33,394 nt of DNA, taken from the NCBI RefSeq assembly GCF_000383095.1, contig NZ_AORL01000006.1, forward strand, positions 1 through 33,394. The letters are read 5' to 3'. The position numbers and the translations under genes are program-made. Shown piece by piece: positions 16,783-26,351 of the stretch (position 1 is its first letter; every line of letters starts with the position of its first letter). The DNA is from Sphingomonas sp. PR090111-T3T-6A. GTDB taxonomy: Bacteria; Pseudomonadota; Alphaproteobacteria; Sphingomonadales; Sphingomonadaceae. A model generated the notes under the pieces. That model was given only the letters and a program-made list of their open reading frames with translations. It searched no databases and was not told the origin of the DNA.

Positions 16783-17513
16783 CCCGGATCTTTCGGCATC
16801 GCCAGCGTGCGGAACCGGAAGGCGAGCGCATCGACCAGCAGAAGCTGCCCCGCGCTGTCCTCCCCGAAGGGGACGATCTGCCGCACGGCCTCGATCGCGG
16901 CGAGGCTGCCCAGCACGCCGGTGAGCGCGCCGAGCACGCCCTGGTCGGCGCAGGAGATGTCCGGCCGATCGGGATCGTCACCGACAAGGCAGCGATAACA
17001 GGGCTTGCCCGGCTCCCAGCCGCGATAGACGGCGAGCTGCCCCTCGAACTGGCCGACGGCGGCCGATACCAGCGGCACGCGGGCCTCCAGCGCCGCGTCC
17101 GCCACCGCGAGGCGGGTGGCGAAATTGTCGGTGCCGTCGATCACCACGTCGACGCCTTCCAGCAGCGGACGGATGCTCGCCGCATCGATCCGCCGGCCGA
17201 CGGGGACGAGGGTGACGTCCGGGTTCATCCGCTGCACCGCGTTGGCGGCGACCACCACCTTCGAATGGCCGACGTCGCGCGTGCCGAACAGGGTCTGGCG
17301 CTGGAGGTTGGAGAGCGACACCCGGTCGTCGTCCACCACCGTCAGCCTCCCCACGCCAGCGGCGGCGAGATACTGGATCACGGGCGATCCGATCCCGCCT
17401 GCGCCGACGATGAGGGCATGGGCCTTCAGCAACCGCGTCTGACCGCCGCCGCCGATCTCCTTGAGGATGATGTGCCGCGCGTAGCGGTCTAGCTGTTCGT
17501 CCTTCAAGATCAC
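16764..17513 (-). CDS. moeB: HesA/MoeB/ThiF family adenylyltransferase
   Basis: An E1-like enzyme that adenylates the C-terminal Gly-Gly of a ubiquitin-like sulfur carrier (MoaD for molybdopterin, ThiS for thiamine). The 249-residue protein has the start [20 protein letters not shown], the nucleotide loop [10 protein letters not shown] (36-43), [22 protein letters not shown], and a zinc site C172-x-x-C175 with C245-x-C247. C188 sits in [11 protein letters not shown]. There is no rhodanese domain. GTG 17513 overlaps the dut stop as GTGA. No moaD, thiS or other cofactor gene is nearby, so MoeB versus ThiF cannot be settled; the dual-use form is common in Alphaproteobacteria. Confidence 0.88.
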   Translation of the reverse strand: MILKDEQLDRYARHIILKEIGGGGQTRLLKAHALIVGAGGIGSPVIQYLAAAGVGRLTVVDDDRVSLSNLQRQTLFGTRDVGHSKVVVAANAVQRMNPDVTLVPVGRRIDAASIRPLLEGVDVVIDGTDNFATRLAVADAALEARVPLVSAAVGQFEGQLAVYRGWEPGKPCYRCLVGDDPDRPDISCADQGVLGALTGVLGSLAAIEAVRQIVPFGEDSAGQLLLVDALAFRFRTLAMPKDPGCSCAG

Positions 17514-17959
17514 GGCAGCGAATGACGGCCGGTGGAGCCGAAGCCGCCGACGCCGCGCACGGTCTCGTCGAGCGTCTCGACCTCGAGGAAACGCGCGACG
17601 GTCACCTCGGCGGGGACGAGCTGCGCGATGCGCTCGCCGCGCTTCACCTCGAAGGGCTCGCGGCCGAGATTGGCGAGGATCACCTTCACCTCGCCGCGAT
17701 AGTCCGCGTCGATCGTGCCGGGCGTGTTGAGGCAGGTCACGCCATATTTGAGCGCAAGGCCCGAGCGCGGGCGGACCTGGATCTCGTAGCCGGCCGGGAT
17801 CGCCACCGCGAAGCCGGTCGCGACCGCATGGCGGTCCCCCGGCCCGAGCAGGATGTCCTCGGCGGACACGATGTCGAGCCCGGCGGCACCCGTGGTGGCG
17901 TAGGCGGGCGCGGGCAGCCCTTCGCCGTGCGGCAAGCGCTTCAATGCGATTTCGATCAT
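17510..17959 (-). CDS. dut: deoxyuridine 5'-triphosphate nucleotidohydrolase
   Basis: A trimeric dUTPase that hydrolyses dUTP to dUMP and pyrophosphate, keeping uracil out of DNA and supplying dTMP synthesis. The 149-residue protein has the five family motifs: [49 protein letters not shown] and the C-terminal GGFGSTGR, the P-loop-like arm. Its ATG overlaps the coaBC stop by four bases (ATGA), and its stop overlaps moeB. The coaBC-dut pairing is a widespread gene neighbourhood. Confidence 0.97.
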   Translation of the reverse strand: MIEIALKRLPHGEGLPAPAYATTGAAGLDIVSAEDILLGPGDRHAVATGFAVAIPAGYEIQVRPRSGLALKYGVTCLNTPGTIDADYRGEVKVILANLGREPFEVKRGERIAQLVPAEVTVARFLEVETLDETVRGVGGFGSTGRHSLP

Positions 17960-19203
17960 GCTTGCTCCGTGAGGGCCTGGGCGATGCGCTGGGCAAGCCG
18001 CTCGGCCACCTGATCCTTGAGAAGTTCGGGCCAGTCCTCGACGCCGGTGGTAGTGACGAGGTGGATGCTGTTGCGGTCACCACCCATGACGTCGCCGGAC
18101 ACGTCGTTGGCGACGATCCAGTCGCAGCCCTTCGACGCGAGCTTGGCTTGGGCGTGCGCGATCACGTCGTTGGTCTCGGCCGCGAAGCCGACCACGAGGC
18201 GCGGGCGCCGGGCCGAGTGCGCGACGGTGGCGAGGATGTCCGGGTTCTGGACGAGCGCGAGGGCAGGCGGAGTGCCGTCGGCGCGCTTCTTGATCTTGGT
18301 GGCGGCGGCGTCGACATGCCAGTCCGCCACGGCCGCGACCATCACGGCGGCGTCGGCGGGGAGGGCGCTCTCGACGGCGGCGGCCATCTCGCGCGCGGTT
18401 TCGATGTCGATGCGCGTCACGCCGGGGGGCGTCGCGAGCGTCATCGGGCCGGCCACCAGCATCACCTCCGCGCCGAGGCGGGCAAGGGCTCCGGCGATGG
18501 CGAAGCCCTGCTTCCCCGACGAGCGATTGGCGATGTAGCGGACCGGATCGATCGGCTCGTGCGTCGGGCCGGCGGTGACGAGGATGCGCTTTCCCGCGAG
18601 CGGCCCGGAGGGCGCGAGGCTGCCCGGAGGCGGGGCTACGATGCCGAGCAGGCGTACCGGGATCGGTCGGCCGAGCTCGCGTTCGATGGCCTCCACGATC
18701 ACCGCCGGCTCGGGCAGGCGGCCGGGGCCGAACTCGCCGCAGGCCATGATGCCCTCGTCGGGCTCCATCACCACCGTGTCGTCGGCGCGGAGCCGGGCGA
18801 TGTTGCGCTGCGTCGCAGGGTGCTGCCACATCCGCACGTTCATGGCGGGCGCGACGAGGATCGGCTTGTCGGTCGCGAGCAGCAGCGTGGTGGCGAGATC
18901 GTCGCAGATGCCGTTCGCCATGCGCGCGATCAGGTTCGCGGTGCCGGGGCAGACGACGACCAGATCGGCCTCGCGGGAAAGCTCGATATGGCCCATCTCG
19001 GCCTCGTCCTTGAGGTCGAAGAGCGAGGTGTGGACGGGTTGCTCGGAGAGCGCCGCCAGCGTCATGGGTGTAATGAACTCGGCGCCGGCCGGGGTGAGCA
19101 CGCAGCGCACCGTGTGGCCGCGTTTCTTCAGCAGACGGATCAGCTCGCAGGCCTTGTAGGCCGCGATGCCGCCGCCGACGATCAGGAGGATGCGCTTGCT
19201 CAT
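17956..19203 (-). CDS. coaBC: bifunctional phosphopantothenoylcysteine decarboxylase/phosphopantothenate-cysteine ligase
   Basis: Performs the two middle steps of coenzyme A synthesis: ligation of cysteine to 4'-phosphopantothenate, then FMN-dependent decarboxylation. The 415-residue protein has the CoaC half first (residues 1 to about 190), with [15 protein letters not shown]72 in [18 protein letters not shown] with N122, and C155 in [11 protein letters not shown]. The CoaB half follows from about 205: [20 protein letters not shown] then [11 protein letters not shown]. The ATG at 19203 has GAGG five bases before it. It lies downstream of prmA across an 80-base spacer that contains the palindrome 19252-19275, and it leads the cluster coaBC-dut-moeB-dsrE. 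Confidence 0.97.
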   Translation of the reverse strand: MSKRILLIVGGGIAAYKACELIRLLKKRGHTVRCVLTPAGAEFITPMTLAALSEQPVHTSLFDLKDEAEMGHIELSREADLVVVCPGTANLIARMANGICDDLATTLLLATDKPILVAPAMNVRMWQHPATQRNIARLRADDTVVMEPDEGIMACGEFGPGRLPEPAVIVEAIERELGRPIPVRLLGIVAPPPGSLAPSGPLAGKRILVTAGPTHEPIDPVRYIANRSSGKQGFAIAGALARLGAEVMLVAGPMTLATPPGVTRIDIETAREMAAAVESALPADAAVMVAAVADWHVDAAATKIKKRADGTPPALALVQNPDILATVAHSARRPRLVVGFAAETNDVIAHAQAKLASKGCDWIVANDVSGDVMGGDRNSIHLVTTTGVEDWPELLKDQVAERLAQRIAQALTEQA

Positions 19204-19251
19204 CGAGGCCTCACATGGCGCGGCGGACGGCGCGTGTCGAGAGGCGGAAAT

Positions 19252-19275
19252 ATCCTCCCCACGGGTGGGGAGGAT
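19252..19275. repeat. intergenic palindrome, ATCCTCCCCA / TGGGGAGGAT
   Basis: A perfect 10-bp inverted repeat with a CGGG loop starts eight bases past the prmA stop. It shares the CCTCCCC/GGGGAGG core and the just-past-the-stop position with the palindrome at 48-71. No T-run follows. It probably belongs to a dispersed short palindromic family and may act in 3'-end stability. Confidence 0.6.
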
Positions 19276-19283
19276 GAAGACGG

Positions 19284-20192
19284 TCAGCGCATTCGGCGGC
19301 GCTTGCGCATCATCAGGATGGACCAGTCGCCGTTGATGATGGTGTCGCCCATCCGCATCCCCTGCGCACGATAGGCGGACGCCACCGCCTCGGCCTGTGT
19401 GGTGAGCAGGCCCGCGAGGATCAGCGTGCCGCCCGGCATCAGCGTCGCCGCGATGCCTGGCGCCAGCTCGATCAGCGGCTGGGCGAGGATGTTGGCGACG
19501 ACGAGATCGAACGGCGCCAGCTCGTCATAGAGCGGATGGTCCACGCCCTCCGCAACCGCGAGCGCGAGGCGGTGCTCGTTCACCCGGTTGAGCGCGGCAT
19601 TCTCGGCCGTCACCTCGATCGAGACGGGATCGATGTCCGTGGCGATGGCGTGCGCGCGCGGCCAGAGCGACATGGCGGCGAAGGCGAGCAGGCCGGTGCC
19701 CGTGCCGACGTCCGCGATCATGCGATAGCGCGCGCCCTGCCGCTTCAGCCGGTCGAGCATCTGGAGGCAGCCGGTGGTCGTGTAATGATGCCCGGTGCCG
19801 AAGGCGCGCCCCGCCTCGATCTGGAACACGGTGGCGTCGGCCGGCACGTCATCCGAATGCGCCGAGGTGTGGACGTAGAAGCGCCCCGCGCGGATCGGCT
19901 CCAGACCGGCCTGCGAGAGCGTCACCCAGTCCTGCTCCTCGACCTTCTCGACCTTGGGCTTGGCCTTCTTCGCGGAGGGCACGAGCGCCTGCACGGCGGC
20001 TATGATGTCGGCCGCCGGCTTGCCCTCGGTATAGGCTTCGAGCAGCCATTCCTCGGGCTTTGTCTCGTCGGGCTCCAGCGTGTTCAACACCGGCGGCTCG
20101 TCCAGCGTCGGGAACGGATCGGTGGAGTTCGCCAGCGCCTCGGCTTCGAGGCGCGTGCAGGGGAGGGTGATCTTCCAGCTTTCAGCGGACAT
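19284..20192 (-). CDS. prmA: ribosomal protein L11 methyltransferase
   Basis: A SAM-dependent methyltransferase that methylates ribosomal protein L11. The 302-residue protein (start MSAESWKITL) has an N-terminal substrate-recognition region, a charged linker (KKAKPKVEKVEEQDW) and the class I SAM domain. Visible motifs are EAGRAFGTGHHYTT, MIADVGTGTGLLAFAAM and LVVANILAQPLIELAP, the last being the N-x-L-x-x-P-L-like catalytic motif of PrmA. ATG 20192 overlaps the preceding SDR stop by 11 bases; a second ATG four codons upstream is possible. Trimethylation of L11 is the known E. coli activity; loss is mild there. Confidence 0.95.
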   Translation of the reverse strand: MSAESWKITLPCTRLEAEALANSTDPFPTLDEPPVLNTLEPDETKPEEWLLEAYTEGKPAADIIAAVQALVPSAKKAKPKVEKVEEQDWVTLSQAGLEPIRAGRFYVHTSAHSDDVPADATVFQIEAGRAFGTGHHYTTTGCLQMLDRLKRQGARYRMIADVGTGTGLLAFAAMSLWPRAHAIATDIDPVSIEVTAENAALNRVNEHRLALAVAEGVDHPLYDELAPFDLVVANILAQPLIELAPGIAATLMPGGTLILAGLLTTQAEAVASAYRAQGMRMGDTIINGDWSILMMRKRRRMR

Positions 20193-20898
20193 AGCTTGCA
20201 CCATTGATATCGATGACGGCGCCGGTCGCGGACGCGGGAGCATCCAGCGCGAGCCAGCGCACGGTTTCGGCCACTTCGTCGGGTTGCGCGACGCGACCCA
20301 AGGGAATGTCGGCGAGCAGCTTGTCGCCGCCGCGGCTCTCCAGATAATCCTCGGCCATGCCGGTCATCGTGAAGCCGGGGCAGACGGCGAAGGCGAGGAC
20401 GTTATCCTTCGCATAGCCGCGAGCGATGCTCTTGGTCATCGCCACCATGCCCGCCTTGGACGCCGCATAATGCCAGTGCGCGGGCGAGTCGCCGCGATAG
20501 GCGGCGCGGCTCGCGACGTTGACGATGCGGCCGCCTCCGGGGTGCCCCGCGAAATGCTGGACGGCCAGCCGGCAGAGTTCGGCGGATGCAGTGAGGTTGA
20601 TCCGCATCGTCCGCTCCCACGCGGCGAGCCAGTCGGCGTCGGGCAGGTCGATGGGCGCGGCCTCGAAGATGCCGGCATTGTTCACCAGCACATCGATGCG
20701 CCCGTCGAGCCGGTCCAGCGCCTCGGCCCAGAGCGCGGCGGCCGCGCCCGGTTCGTCGAGATCGGCCGGGATGCGGCTATCGTCGCCGGGGCGGCTGGAG
20801 TGGCCGACGAAGCGGACCTCCGGGCGGTCGAACCGGGCGGCGATCGCCGCGCCGATGCCCCGGCTGGTGCCGGTGGCGAGGATGTGGATGCGGTCCAT
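20182..20898 (-). CDS. SDR-family oxidoreductase
   Basis: A classical short-chain dehydrogenase/reductase of 238 residues. It shows the dinucleotide-binding TGTSRGIGAAIA, LVNNAGIFE, the catalytic serine in VNVASRAAYRG, and the YxxxK pair in HYAASKAGMVAMTKS. CPGFTMTGM and the C-terminal GAVIDINGASYVR are also typical. Substrate and cofactor preference cannot be read from the sequence; the tail resembles 3-oxoacyl-ACP reductase-like SDRs. The ATG at 20898 has only a weak ribosome-binding site. It overlaps prmA by 11 bases, so they are probably co-transcribed. Confidence 0.9.
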   Translation of the reverse strand: MDRIHILATGTSRGIGAAIAARFDRPEVRFVGHSSRPGDDSRIPADLDEPGAAAALWAEALDRLDGRIDVLVNNAGIFEAAPIDLPDADWLAAWERTMRINLTASAELCRLAVQHFAGHPGGGRIVNVASRAAYRGDSPAHWHYAASKAGMVAMTKSIARGYAKDNVLAFAVCPGFTMTGMAEDYLESRGGDKLLADIPLGRVAQPDEVAETVRWLALDAPASATGAVIDINGASYVR

Positions 20899-20922
20899 CC
20901 CGCGCGGGTAAGGCGCGGGCGG

Positions 20923-20949
20923 GGCCGGGGCAAGCGTTTAGCCCCAGCC
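20923..20949 (-). terminator. weak hairpin downstream of the chemoreceptor gene
   Basis: On the minus strand GGCTGGGGC and GCCCCGGCC form a 9-bp stem with one wobble pair and a nine-base loop, starting eight bases after the stop of the chemoreceptor gene. There is no T-run, so termination would be inefficient or Rho-assisted. Confidence 0.35.
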
Positions 20950-20957
20950 GGAGGGTT

Positions 20958-22289
20958 TCAGGCGGCGATGCGCGCCACGAAGTCGCCGGTCGTCGTCTCC
21001 AGGCGGGCGAGCTGCCCGTCGACCGAGCGGAAACCCGCTTCCAGACGATCGATGTCGGTGGCGACGGACTCGGTGTCGACGCGGATCGCGGCGATCGTGC
21101 CGGACATCGAGTCGGCGGCGAGCGCGGTCTCGTCGACGGCGGCGGTGATCATGGTGACGGTGTGGGCCTGCGCCTCCATCGCCTCGCGGATGCGCTGGGC
21201 GGACGTCTGCACCTCGCCGACGATGTCGCGGATCGAGCCGTTGACGTCGAGCGTCTGGCGCGAGGCGGACTGGATCGCGGCGATCTTGGCGGCGATGTCG
21301 TCGGTGGCGCGCGCGGTCTGCGAGGCGAGCGACTTCACCTCCTGCGCGACGACCGCGAAGCCGCGACCGGCATCGCCTGCGCGCGCCGCCTCGATGGTGG
21401 CGTTGAGCGCGAGGAGGTTGGTCTGCCCCGCAATGTCGCGAATCAGGCCGAGGATCGACTCGATCGCCTGCGCATGGCCGGACAGCGCCTCGGAGACGGA
21501 CACGGCCTGGCTCGACTGGTCGGCCGCGCGGGTGGCGACGCCGGCGGCGATCTCCACTTCGCGGCGGGCGTCCTCGATGGCGCGGATCAGGCCGGCGGCG
21601 GTCTGCGCGGCCTCGCGCATCGCGACGGCGGACTGCTCGGCGGCGGCGGCGACCTCGGAGGCCTTGCCCAGCATCCCGCGCGCGGAGGCGGAGGTGGCGC
21701 TGGTCTGGTCGCGCAGATCGCTCGAGTTGCGCATGGCGGTCGAAAGGATGCCGAGGATGTCGTTGCGGAAGGCGTTGCTGTTGGCGTTGCGATCCACGGC
21801 GGCGCTCTGGCTCTGGATCGCGGCGACCTCGGCCTGCATCACCTCGATGCGGAAATCGTCGAGTGCGCGCAGCGTCAGCGTCCCCTCGATCACGAAGTCA
21901 TGATCGTCGGGGAAGGCCTCCGCGAGGCGGGCGGCGATTCGCTCGGCCTTCTCGGTCATGGCCGAGATGACGTCGTAGGTGTGGAGATGCAGCCGGTGCA
22001 TCTGGCCGCCATGGCGCGCCGTGGCGCGGACCCAGTCGGCGTCGATCGGCCGGCCGTAGACCTCCTCGATCCCATCCAGCATCATCTGGGTGGCCGAGTC
22101 GTCGGCGGCATAACGGCCGCGGAACAACTCGACATAATAAGCGCGCAGCTCGGGTTCGATGATTTCGCGGGCGCGATCCCACAGGCGGCGGCGGCGCGTT
22201 TCGTAATCGCCCCTGCCGGCATAGGCCGCGACGCGCGCGTTGATTTCCGCGTCGCTCAGCGCCACTTCGCCCTTGATGCCTTCGTTCAT
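20958..22289 (-). CDS. soluble methyl-accepting chemotaxis protein with a globin-like sensor
   Basis: A 443-residue chemoreceptor with no transmembrane segment or signal peptide, so it is predicted to be cytoplasmic. The C-terminal signalling half (about 180-443) has the highly conserved hairpin tip [37 protein letters not shown], written here in motif form: [17 protein letters not shown] then [12 protein letters not shown]. The N-terminal 160 residues are helical and rich in histidine ([17 protein letters not shown]) and recall the protoglobin domain of globin-coupled sensors. A proximal heme histidine cannot be assigned with confidence. ATG 22289 ([11 protein letters not shown]) is the probable start; upstream codons run into the sdhC promoter region. 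No che genes are in the window; it is divergent from sdhCDAB. Confidence 0.85.
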   Translation of the reverse strand: MNEGIKGEVALSDAEINARVAAYAGRGDYETRRRRLWDRAREIIEPELRAYYVELFRGRYAADDSATQMMLDGIEEVYGRPIDADWVRATARHGGQMHRLHLHTYDVISAMTEKAERIAARLAEAFPDDHDFVIEGTLTLRALDDFRIEVMQAEVAAIQSQSAAVDRNANSNAFRNDILGILSTAMRNSSDLRDQTSATSASARGMLGKASEVAAAAEQSAVAMREAAQTAAGLIRAIEDARREVEIAAGVATRAADQSSQAVSVSEALSGHAQAIESILGLIRDIAGQTNLLALNATIEAARAGDAGRGFAVVAQEVKSLASQTARATDDIAAKIAAIQSASRQTLDVNGSIRDIVGEVQTSAQRIREAMEAQAHTVTMITAAVDETALAADSMSGTIAAIRVDTESVATDIDRLEAGFRSVDGQLARLETTTGDFVARIAA

Positions 22290-22449
22290 CGTGTCCCTCG
22301 TTGCCCCGATGAGGTGATGCGTTCCGGATGGGAATAGGCGGGTAAGGGTAAACGCGAAGTTAGCCGAAGCGAGCAAAACCGCCGACGAGCGGCTTGCAAG
22401 GCGCGCCGCAATGGTTACAGGGGGCGACGCGTATCCCGACGGAGGATCC

Positions 22450-22887
22450 ATGGCGCACAATTCAGCGCGACCGCTGTCGCCCCACCTTTCGATCTACAAG
22501 TGGGGCCCGCACATGCTGGTCTCCATTCTTCACCGTGCGACCGGCACGGCGCTCGCCATTGGTGGCGGCATCATCTTCGCCTGGTGGCTGACGGCCGCGG
22601 CGATGAGCCCGGCGGCCTACAATATCTTCTACCACTGGGTGGTGCAGGCCGATCCGGCCAGCCTCCACGCCTCGACGCAGCGTCTCGCCAACATCCTGGC
22701 GAAGATCGTCGGCGTCGGCCTGACCTGGAGCTTCTTCCAGCACATGGCCTCGGGCGTCCGTCACTTCGTGCTCGATACGGGCGCGGGCTATGAGCTGAAG
22801 ACCAACCGTCTGGGCTCGATCCTCACCCTGGCCTTCTCGATCGTCGCAACGATCCTGTTCTGGGCCGTCATCGCGGGGAAATACTGA
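22450..22887 (+). CDS. sdhC: succinate dehydrogenase, cytochrome b556 subunit
   Basis: The larger heme-b anchor of respiratory complex II in the inner membrane. The 145-residue protein has three membrane helices (about 22-48, 82-106 and 120-143). It carries the family motifs [23 protein letters not shown] (quinone-site S25 and R29) and [15 protein letters not shown], where H98 is the predicted heme ligand. ATG 22450 has GGAGG just upstream. It opens sdhCDAB and its stop overlaps sdhD (TGATG). The 160-bp spacer shared with the divergent chemoreceptor should hold the operon promoter. Confidence 0.97.
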   Translation: MAHNSARPLSPHLSIYKWGPHMLVSILHRATGTALAIGGGIIFAWWLTAAAMSPAAYNIFYHWVVQADPASLHASTQRLANILAKIVGVGLTWSFFQHMASGVRHFVLDTGAGYELKTNRLGSILTLAFSIVATILFWAVIAGKY

Positions 22888-23276
22888 TGGGCACGGGAAC
22901 CAGCCTCGGCCGCGTGCGGGGCCTCGGCTCCGCGCATAGCGGCTCGCATCATTGGTGGCTCCAGCGCGTGACCGCCGCCAGCAACCTCGTCCTCATGATC
23001 TGGTTCGTGGTGTCGATCGCGCGCCTGCCGGTGCTCGATCATCAGGCGGTGGTGCTGTGGCTCAAGTCGCCGCTCGCCGCCGTGCCGCTGCTGCTGCTGG
23101 TGATCTCGGTCTTCTGGCACCTGCGCCTCGGGCTTCAGGTCGCCATCGAGGACTATGTCCATGAGGAAGGCGCCAAGATCGCCAGCCTCCTCCTTATCAA
23201 TGCCTATGCGATCGGCGCGGCGACGCTGTGCGTCTTCTCGATCCTGAAGATCGCTTTCGGCGGGGTGCCCGCATAA
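22887..23276 (+). CDS. sdhD: succinate dehydrogenase, hydrophobic membrane anchor subunit
   Basis: The second small membrane subunit of complex II. The 129-residue protein has three membrane helices and the typical start [19 protein letters not shown]. The conserved [20 protein letters not shown] supplies H78 and the quinone-site D89-Y90. The ATG shares one base with the sdhC stop, and its own stop shares one base with the sdhA start, so all three are translationally coupled. Confidence 0.96.
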   Translation: MGTGTSLGRVRGLGSAHSGSHHWWLQRVTAASNLVLMIWFVVSIARLPVLDHQAVVLWLKSPLAAVPLLLLVISVFWHLRLGLQVAIEDYVHEEGAKIASLLLINAYAIGAATLCVFSILKIAFGGVPA

Positions 23277-25078
23277 TGTCGAACAGCTACAAGATCATCG
23301 ACCATGTCTATGACGCGGTCGTCGTCGGCGCGGGCGGCTCGGGCCTCCGCGCCACCATGGGTTGCGCCGAGAAGGGCCTGAAGACGGCCTGCATCACCAA
23401 GGTGTTCCCGACCCGCTCGCACACCGTGGCGGCGCAGGGCGGCATCGCGGCGAGCCTCGGCAACAACACGCCGGACCACTGGACCTGGCACATGTACGAC
23501 ACCGTGAAGGGGTCGGACTGGCTCGGCGACCAGGACGCCATCGAATATATGGTGCGCGAGGCCCCGGCGGCGGTGATCGAGCTGGAGCACGCGGGCGTGC
23601 CGTTCAGCCGCAACCCGGAAGGGACGATCTACCAGCGCCCCTTCGGCGGCCACATGCAGAACATGGGCGAAGGCCCGCCCGTGCAGCGCACCTGCGCCGC
23701 TGCGGACCGCACCGGCCACGCCATGCTTCACGCGCTCTATCAGCAGAGCCTGAAGTATGACGCCGACTTCTACATCGAATATTTCGCGCTCGACCTCATC
23801 ATGGAGGACGGCGTCTGCAAGGGCGTGATCGCGCTCTGCATGGAAGATGGCACCATCCACCGTTTCCGCTCGCACGCCACCGTGCTGGCGACGGGCGGCG
23901 GCGGCCGCATGTATTTCTCGGCGACCTCGGCCCATACCTGCACCGGCGACGGCGGCGGCATGGTGCTGCGCGCCGGCCTGCCGCTCCAGGACATGGAGTT
24001 CGTGCAGTTCCACCCGACCGGCATCTATGGTGCGGGCGTGCTCATCACCGAGGGCGCGCGCGGCGAGGGCGGCTATCTCACCAACTCCGAGGGCGAGCGC
24101 TTCATGGAGCGCTATGCCCCGAGCGCCAAGGATCTGGCGTCGCGCGACGTCGTGGCCCGCTCGATGGCGATGGAGATCCGTGAAGGCCGCGGCGTCGGCC
24201 CGAACAAGGATTATATCTACCTGCACCTCGATCATATCGATCCGAAGGTGCTGCACGAGCGTCTCCCGGGCATCACCGAGACCGGCAAGATCTTCGCCGG
24301 CGTCGACCTGACCCGCCAGCCGCTGCCGGTGACGCCGACCGTCCACTACAATATGGGCGGCATCCCCTGTAACTATCATGGCGAAGTCGTCACCCTGAAG
24401 GACGGCAACCCGGACAGCACGGTTCCCGGCCTGTTCGCGGTGGGCGAGGCGGCTTGCGTGTCGGTGCACGGCGCCAACCGTCTGGGCTCGAACTCGCTGA
24501 TCGACCTCGTGGTGTTCGGCCGCGCGACCGGCTTCCGTATCGCGGAGCTGGTGCAGCCGAACTCGAAGCACGGTGCGATCGTGACGGCGGCCGACGACAA
24601 GGCGCTGGCCCGCCTCGATCATTATCGCAACGCCTCGGGCAGCACGAAGACGGCGGACATCCGCCTCGACATGCAGCGCACGATGCAGAAACACGCCGCC
24701 GTGTTCCGCGACAGCGCGCTGCTCGACGAGGGCAAGCACAAGATCGACGCGGTGTTCGCGAAGCTGGCCGACGTCAGCGTCTCGGATCGCTCGCTGATCT
24801 GGAACACCGACCTGATCGAGACGCTGGAGCTGGACAACATGCTCCCGCAGGCGGTGATCACCATGCACTCGGCTTCCAACCGCCACGAAAGCCGCGGTGC
24901 GCACATGCACGAGGATTTCCCGACGCGGAACGACGGGGAGTGGATGAAGCACACCGTCGCCTGGTTCGACCCCAAGGGCCAGAATGATGGCCTCGTGAAG
25001 ATCGATTACCGCCCGGTGCACGATTACACGCTCACCGACGAGGTCGAGTATATCAAGCCCAAGGCGCGGGTTTACTGA
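23276..25078 (+). CDS. sdhA: succinate dehydrogenase flavoprotein subunit
   Basis: The catalytic subunit that oxidises succinate to fumarate, with covalent FAD. The 600-residue protein begins [13 protein letters not shown] and has the FAD-binding [13 protein letters not shown], the flavinylated histidine H49 in [36 protein letters not shown], and [19 protein letters not shown]. Near the C terminus [18 protein letters not shown] is diagnostic. The start is fixed by the TAATG overlap with sdhD; the frame is open 16 codons further up but inside sdhD. sdhB follows nine bases after the stop. Confidence 0.98.
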   Translation: MSNSYKIIDHVYDAVVVGAGGSGLRATMGCAEKGLKTACITKVFPTRSHTVAAQGGIAASLGNNTPDHWTWHMYDTVKGSDWLGDQDAIEYMVREAPAAVIELEHAGVPFSRNPEGTIYQRPFGGHMQNMGEGPPVQRTCAAADRTGHAMLHALYQQSLKYDADFYIEYFALDLIMEDGVCKGVIALCMEDGTIHRFRSHATVLATGGGGRMYFSATSAHTCTGDGGGMVLRAGLPLQDMEFVQFHPTGIYGAGVLITEGARGEGGYLTNSEGERFMERYAPSAKDLASRDVVARSMAMEIREGRGVGPNKDYIYLHLDHIDPKVLHERLPGITETGKIFAGVDLTRQPLPVTPTVHYNMGGIPCNYHGEVVTLKDGNPDSTVPGLFAVGEAACVSVHGANRLGSNSLIDLVVFGRATGFRIAELVQPNSKHGAIVTAADDKALARLDHYRNASGSTKTADIRLDMQRTMQKHAAVFRDSALLDEGKHKIDAVFAKLADVSVSDRSLIWNTDLIETLELDNMLPQAVITMHSASNRHESRGAHMHEDFPTRNDGEWMKHTVAWFDPKGQNDGLVKIDYRPVHDYTLTDEVEYIKPKARVY

Positions 25079-25087
25079 GGACGGACG

Positions 25088-25882
25088 ATGGCTGAATTCT
25101 CCCTTCCGAAGAACTCGAAGATCAAGAGCCGCGGTCAGTCGTACAAGTCGACGTCCGAGGGCAAGAACAAGCGCACCTTCAAGGTCTATCGCTACGATCC
25201 GGATTCGGGCGAGAACCCGCGCTACGATCGCTACGAGCTGGATCTCGACCAGACGGGGCCGATGGTCCTCGACGCGCTGATCAAGATCAAGAACGAGATC
25301 GACCCGACGCTGACCTTCCGGCGCTCCTGCCGCGAGGGCATCTGCGGCTCGTGCGCGATGAATCTCGACGGCAAGAACGGGCTCGCCTGCACCACCGCGA
25401 TCGAGGATTGCGGCGGCGGCAAGGGCGAGCTTCAGATCACGCCGCTGCCGCATCAGGAGGTGGTGAAGGACCTGGTTCCCGATCTCACCCACTTCTATGC
25501 GCAATATGCGTCGATCAAGCCGTGGCTCCAGACCGCGACGCCCGCGCCGGCCGGCAAGGAGCGTCTCCAGTCGCCGGAAGACCGCGAGAAGCTCGACGGC
25601 CTCTATGAGTGCATCCTGTGCGCCTGCTGCTCGACCTCGTGCCCGAGCTACTGGTGGAACTCGGATCGCTTCCTCGGCCCGGCGATCCTGTTGCAGGCCT
25701 ATCGCTGGCTGGCCGACAGCCGCGACGAGATGACCGGCGAGCGCCTCGACGAACTGGAAGATCCCTTCCGCCTCTATCGCTGCCACACCATCATGAACTG
25801 CGCGAACACCTGCCCCAAGGGTCTGAACCCGGCCAAGGCGATCGCGGAGATCAAGAAGCTGCAGGCCGAGCGAACGGTCTGA
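25088..25882 (+). CDS. sdhB: succinate dehydrogenase iron-sulfur subunit
   Basis: Carries electrons from FAD to the quinone site through three clusters. In this 264-residue protein the 2Fe-2S ligands are C81, C86, C89 and C101 ([15 protein letters not shown] then GLAC). The 4Fe-4S site is C174-x-x-C177-x-x-C180 with C184 ([19 protein letters not shown]), and the 3Fe-4S ligands include C231, C237 and C241 ([18 protein letters not shown]). The N terminus is about 25 residues longer than in E. coli and lysine-rich, as in other Alphaproteobacteria. The ATG at 25088 follows GAGGACG. Confidence 0.98.
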   Translation: MAEFSLPKNSKIKSRGQSYKSTSEGKNKRTFKVYRYDPDSGENPRYDRYELDLDQTGPMVLDALIKIKNEIDPTLTFRRSCREGICGSCAMNLDGKNGLACTTAIEDCGGGKGELQITPLPHQEVVKDLVPDLTHFYAQYASIKPWLQTATPAPAGKERLQSPEDREKLDGLYECILCACCSTSCPSYWWNSDRFLGPAILLQAYRWLADSRDEMTGERLDELEDPFRLYRCHTIMNCANTCPKGLNPAKAIAEIKKLQAERTV

Positions 25883-25885
25883 GCC

Positions 25886-26347
25886 ATGGGTGATATCGAC
25901 CGTCCGTCCGGCCCGAACGTCGAGGGGCCGGACGCCGACGGCTTCTATGCCAAGACGTTCGACGGGCCGGGGTTCAACGGCACCTTCGGGCGTGTGCTGT
26001 GCCGGCCCGAGGGCGAGAATGTCGCCCGCGTCCGCATTGGCACGGGGCCGGAGCGCGCCAATCCGCATGGCGCGCTGCACGGCGGCTTCCTGCTCGCCTT
26101 CCTCGATCAGGCGGTGTTCGTCGGCCCGATCACGATCGGCCGCCTCCCGCCCGATGGCGCGGTGACGCTCAACTTCGCGACCCAGTTCGTGGGGCCGGGC
26201 CGGGCGGACATTCCGCTCGACTGTCTGGTCGAGATCGTCAGCGAGACGGGCAAGCTCCTCTTCCTGCGCGGGCAGATGGAACAGGAGGGCCGGCCGGTGC
26301 TCAGCTATCAGGCGACGCTGCGCAAGCTGAGCCCGCCGCGAGGCTGA
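25886..26347 (+). CDS. PaaI-family hotdog thioesterase
   Basis: A 153-residue hotdog-fold protein predicted to hydrolyse an acyl-CoA or aromatic-CoA thioester. The signature ANPHGALHGGFLLAFLDQAV (residues 58-77, HGG at 65-67 and D74) matches the PaaI/acyl-CoA thioesterase family, followed by VTLNFATQFVGPGR. The substrate is not predictable. It starts three bases after the sdhB stop and ends four before zapE, so it is probably read through from the sdh operon. Control of a CoA ester next to TCA genes is plausible but is inference. Confidence 0.85.
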   Translation: MGDIDRPSGPNVEGPDADGFYAKTFDGPGFNGTFGRVLCRPEGENVARVRIGTGPERANPHGALHGGFLLAFLDQAVFVGPITIGRLPPDGAVTLNFATQFVGPGRADIPLDCLVEIVSETGKLLFLRGQMEQEGRPVLSYQATLRKLSPPRG

Positions 26348-26351
26348 TCCC

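Noticed and set aside
22393-22420. Candidate sdhC promoter (TTGCAA followed by GTTACA)
   Set aside because: The spacing is only about 14 bases and the -10 match is poor; a promoter must be in this spacer but I cannot place it.
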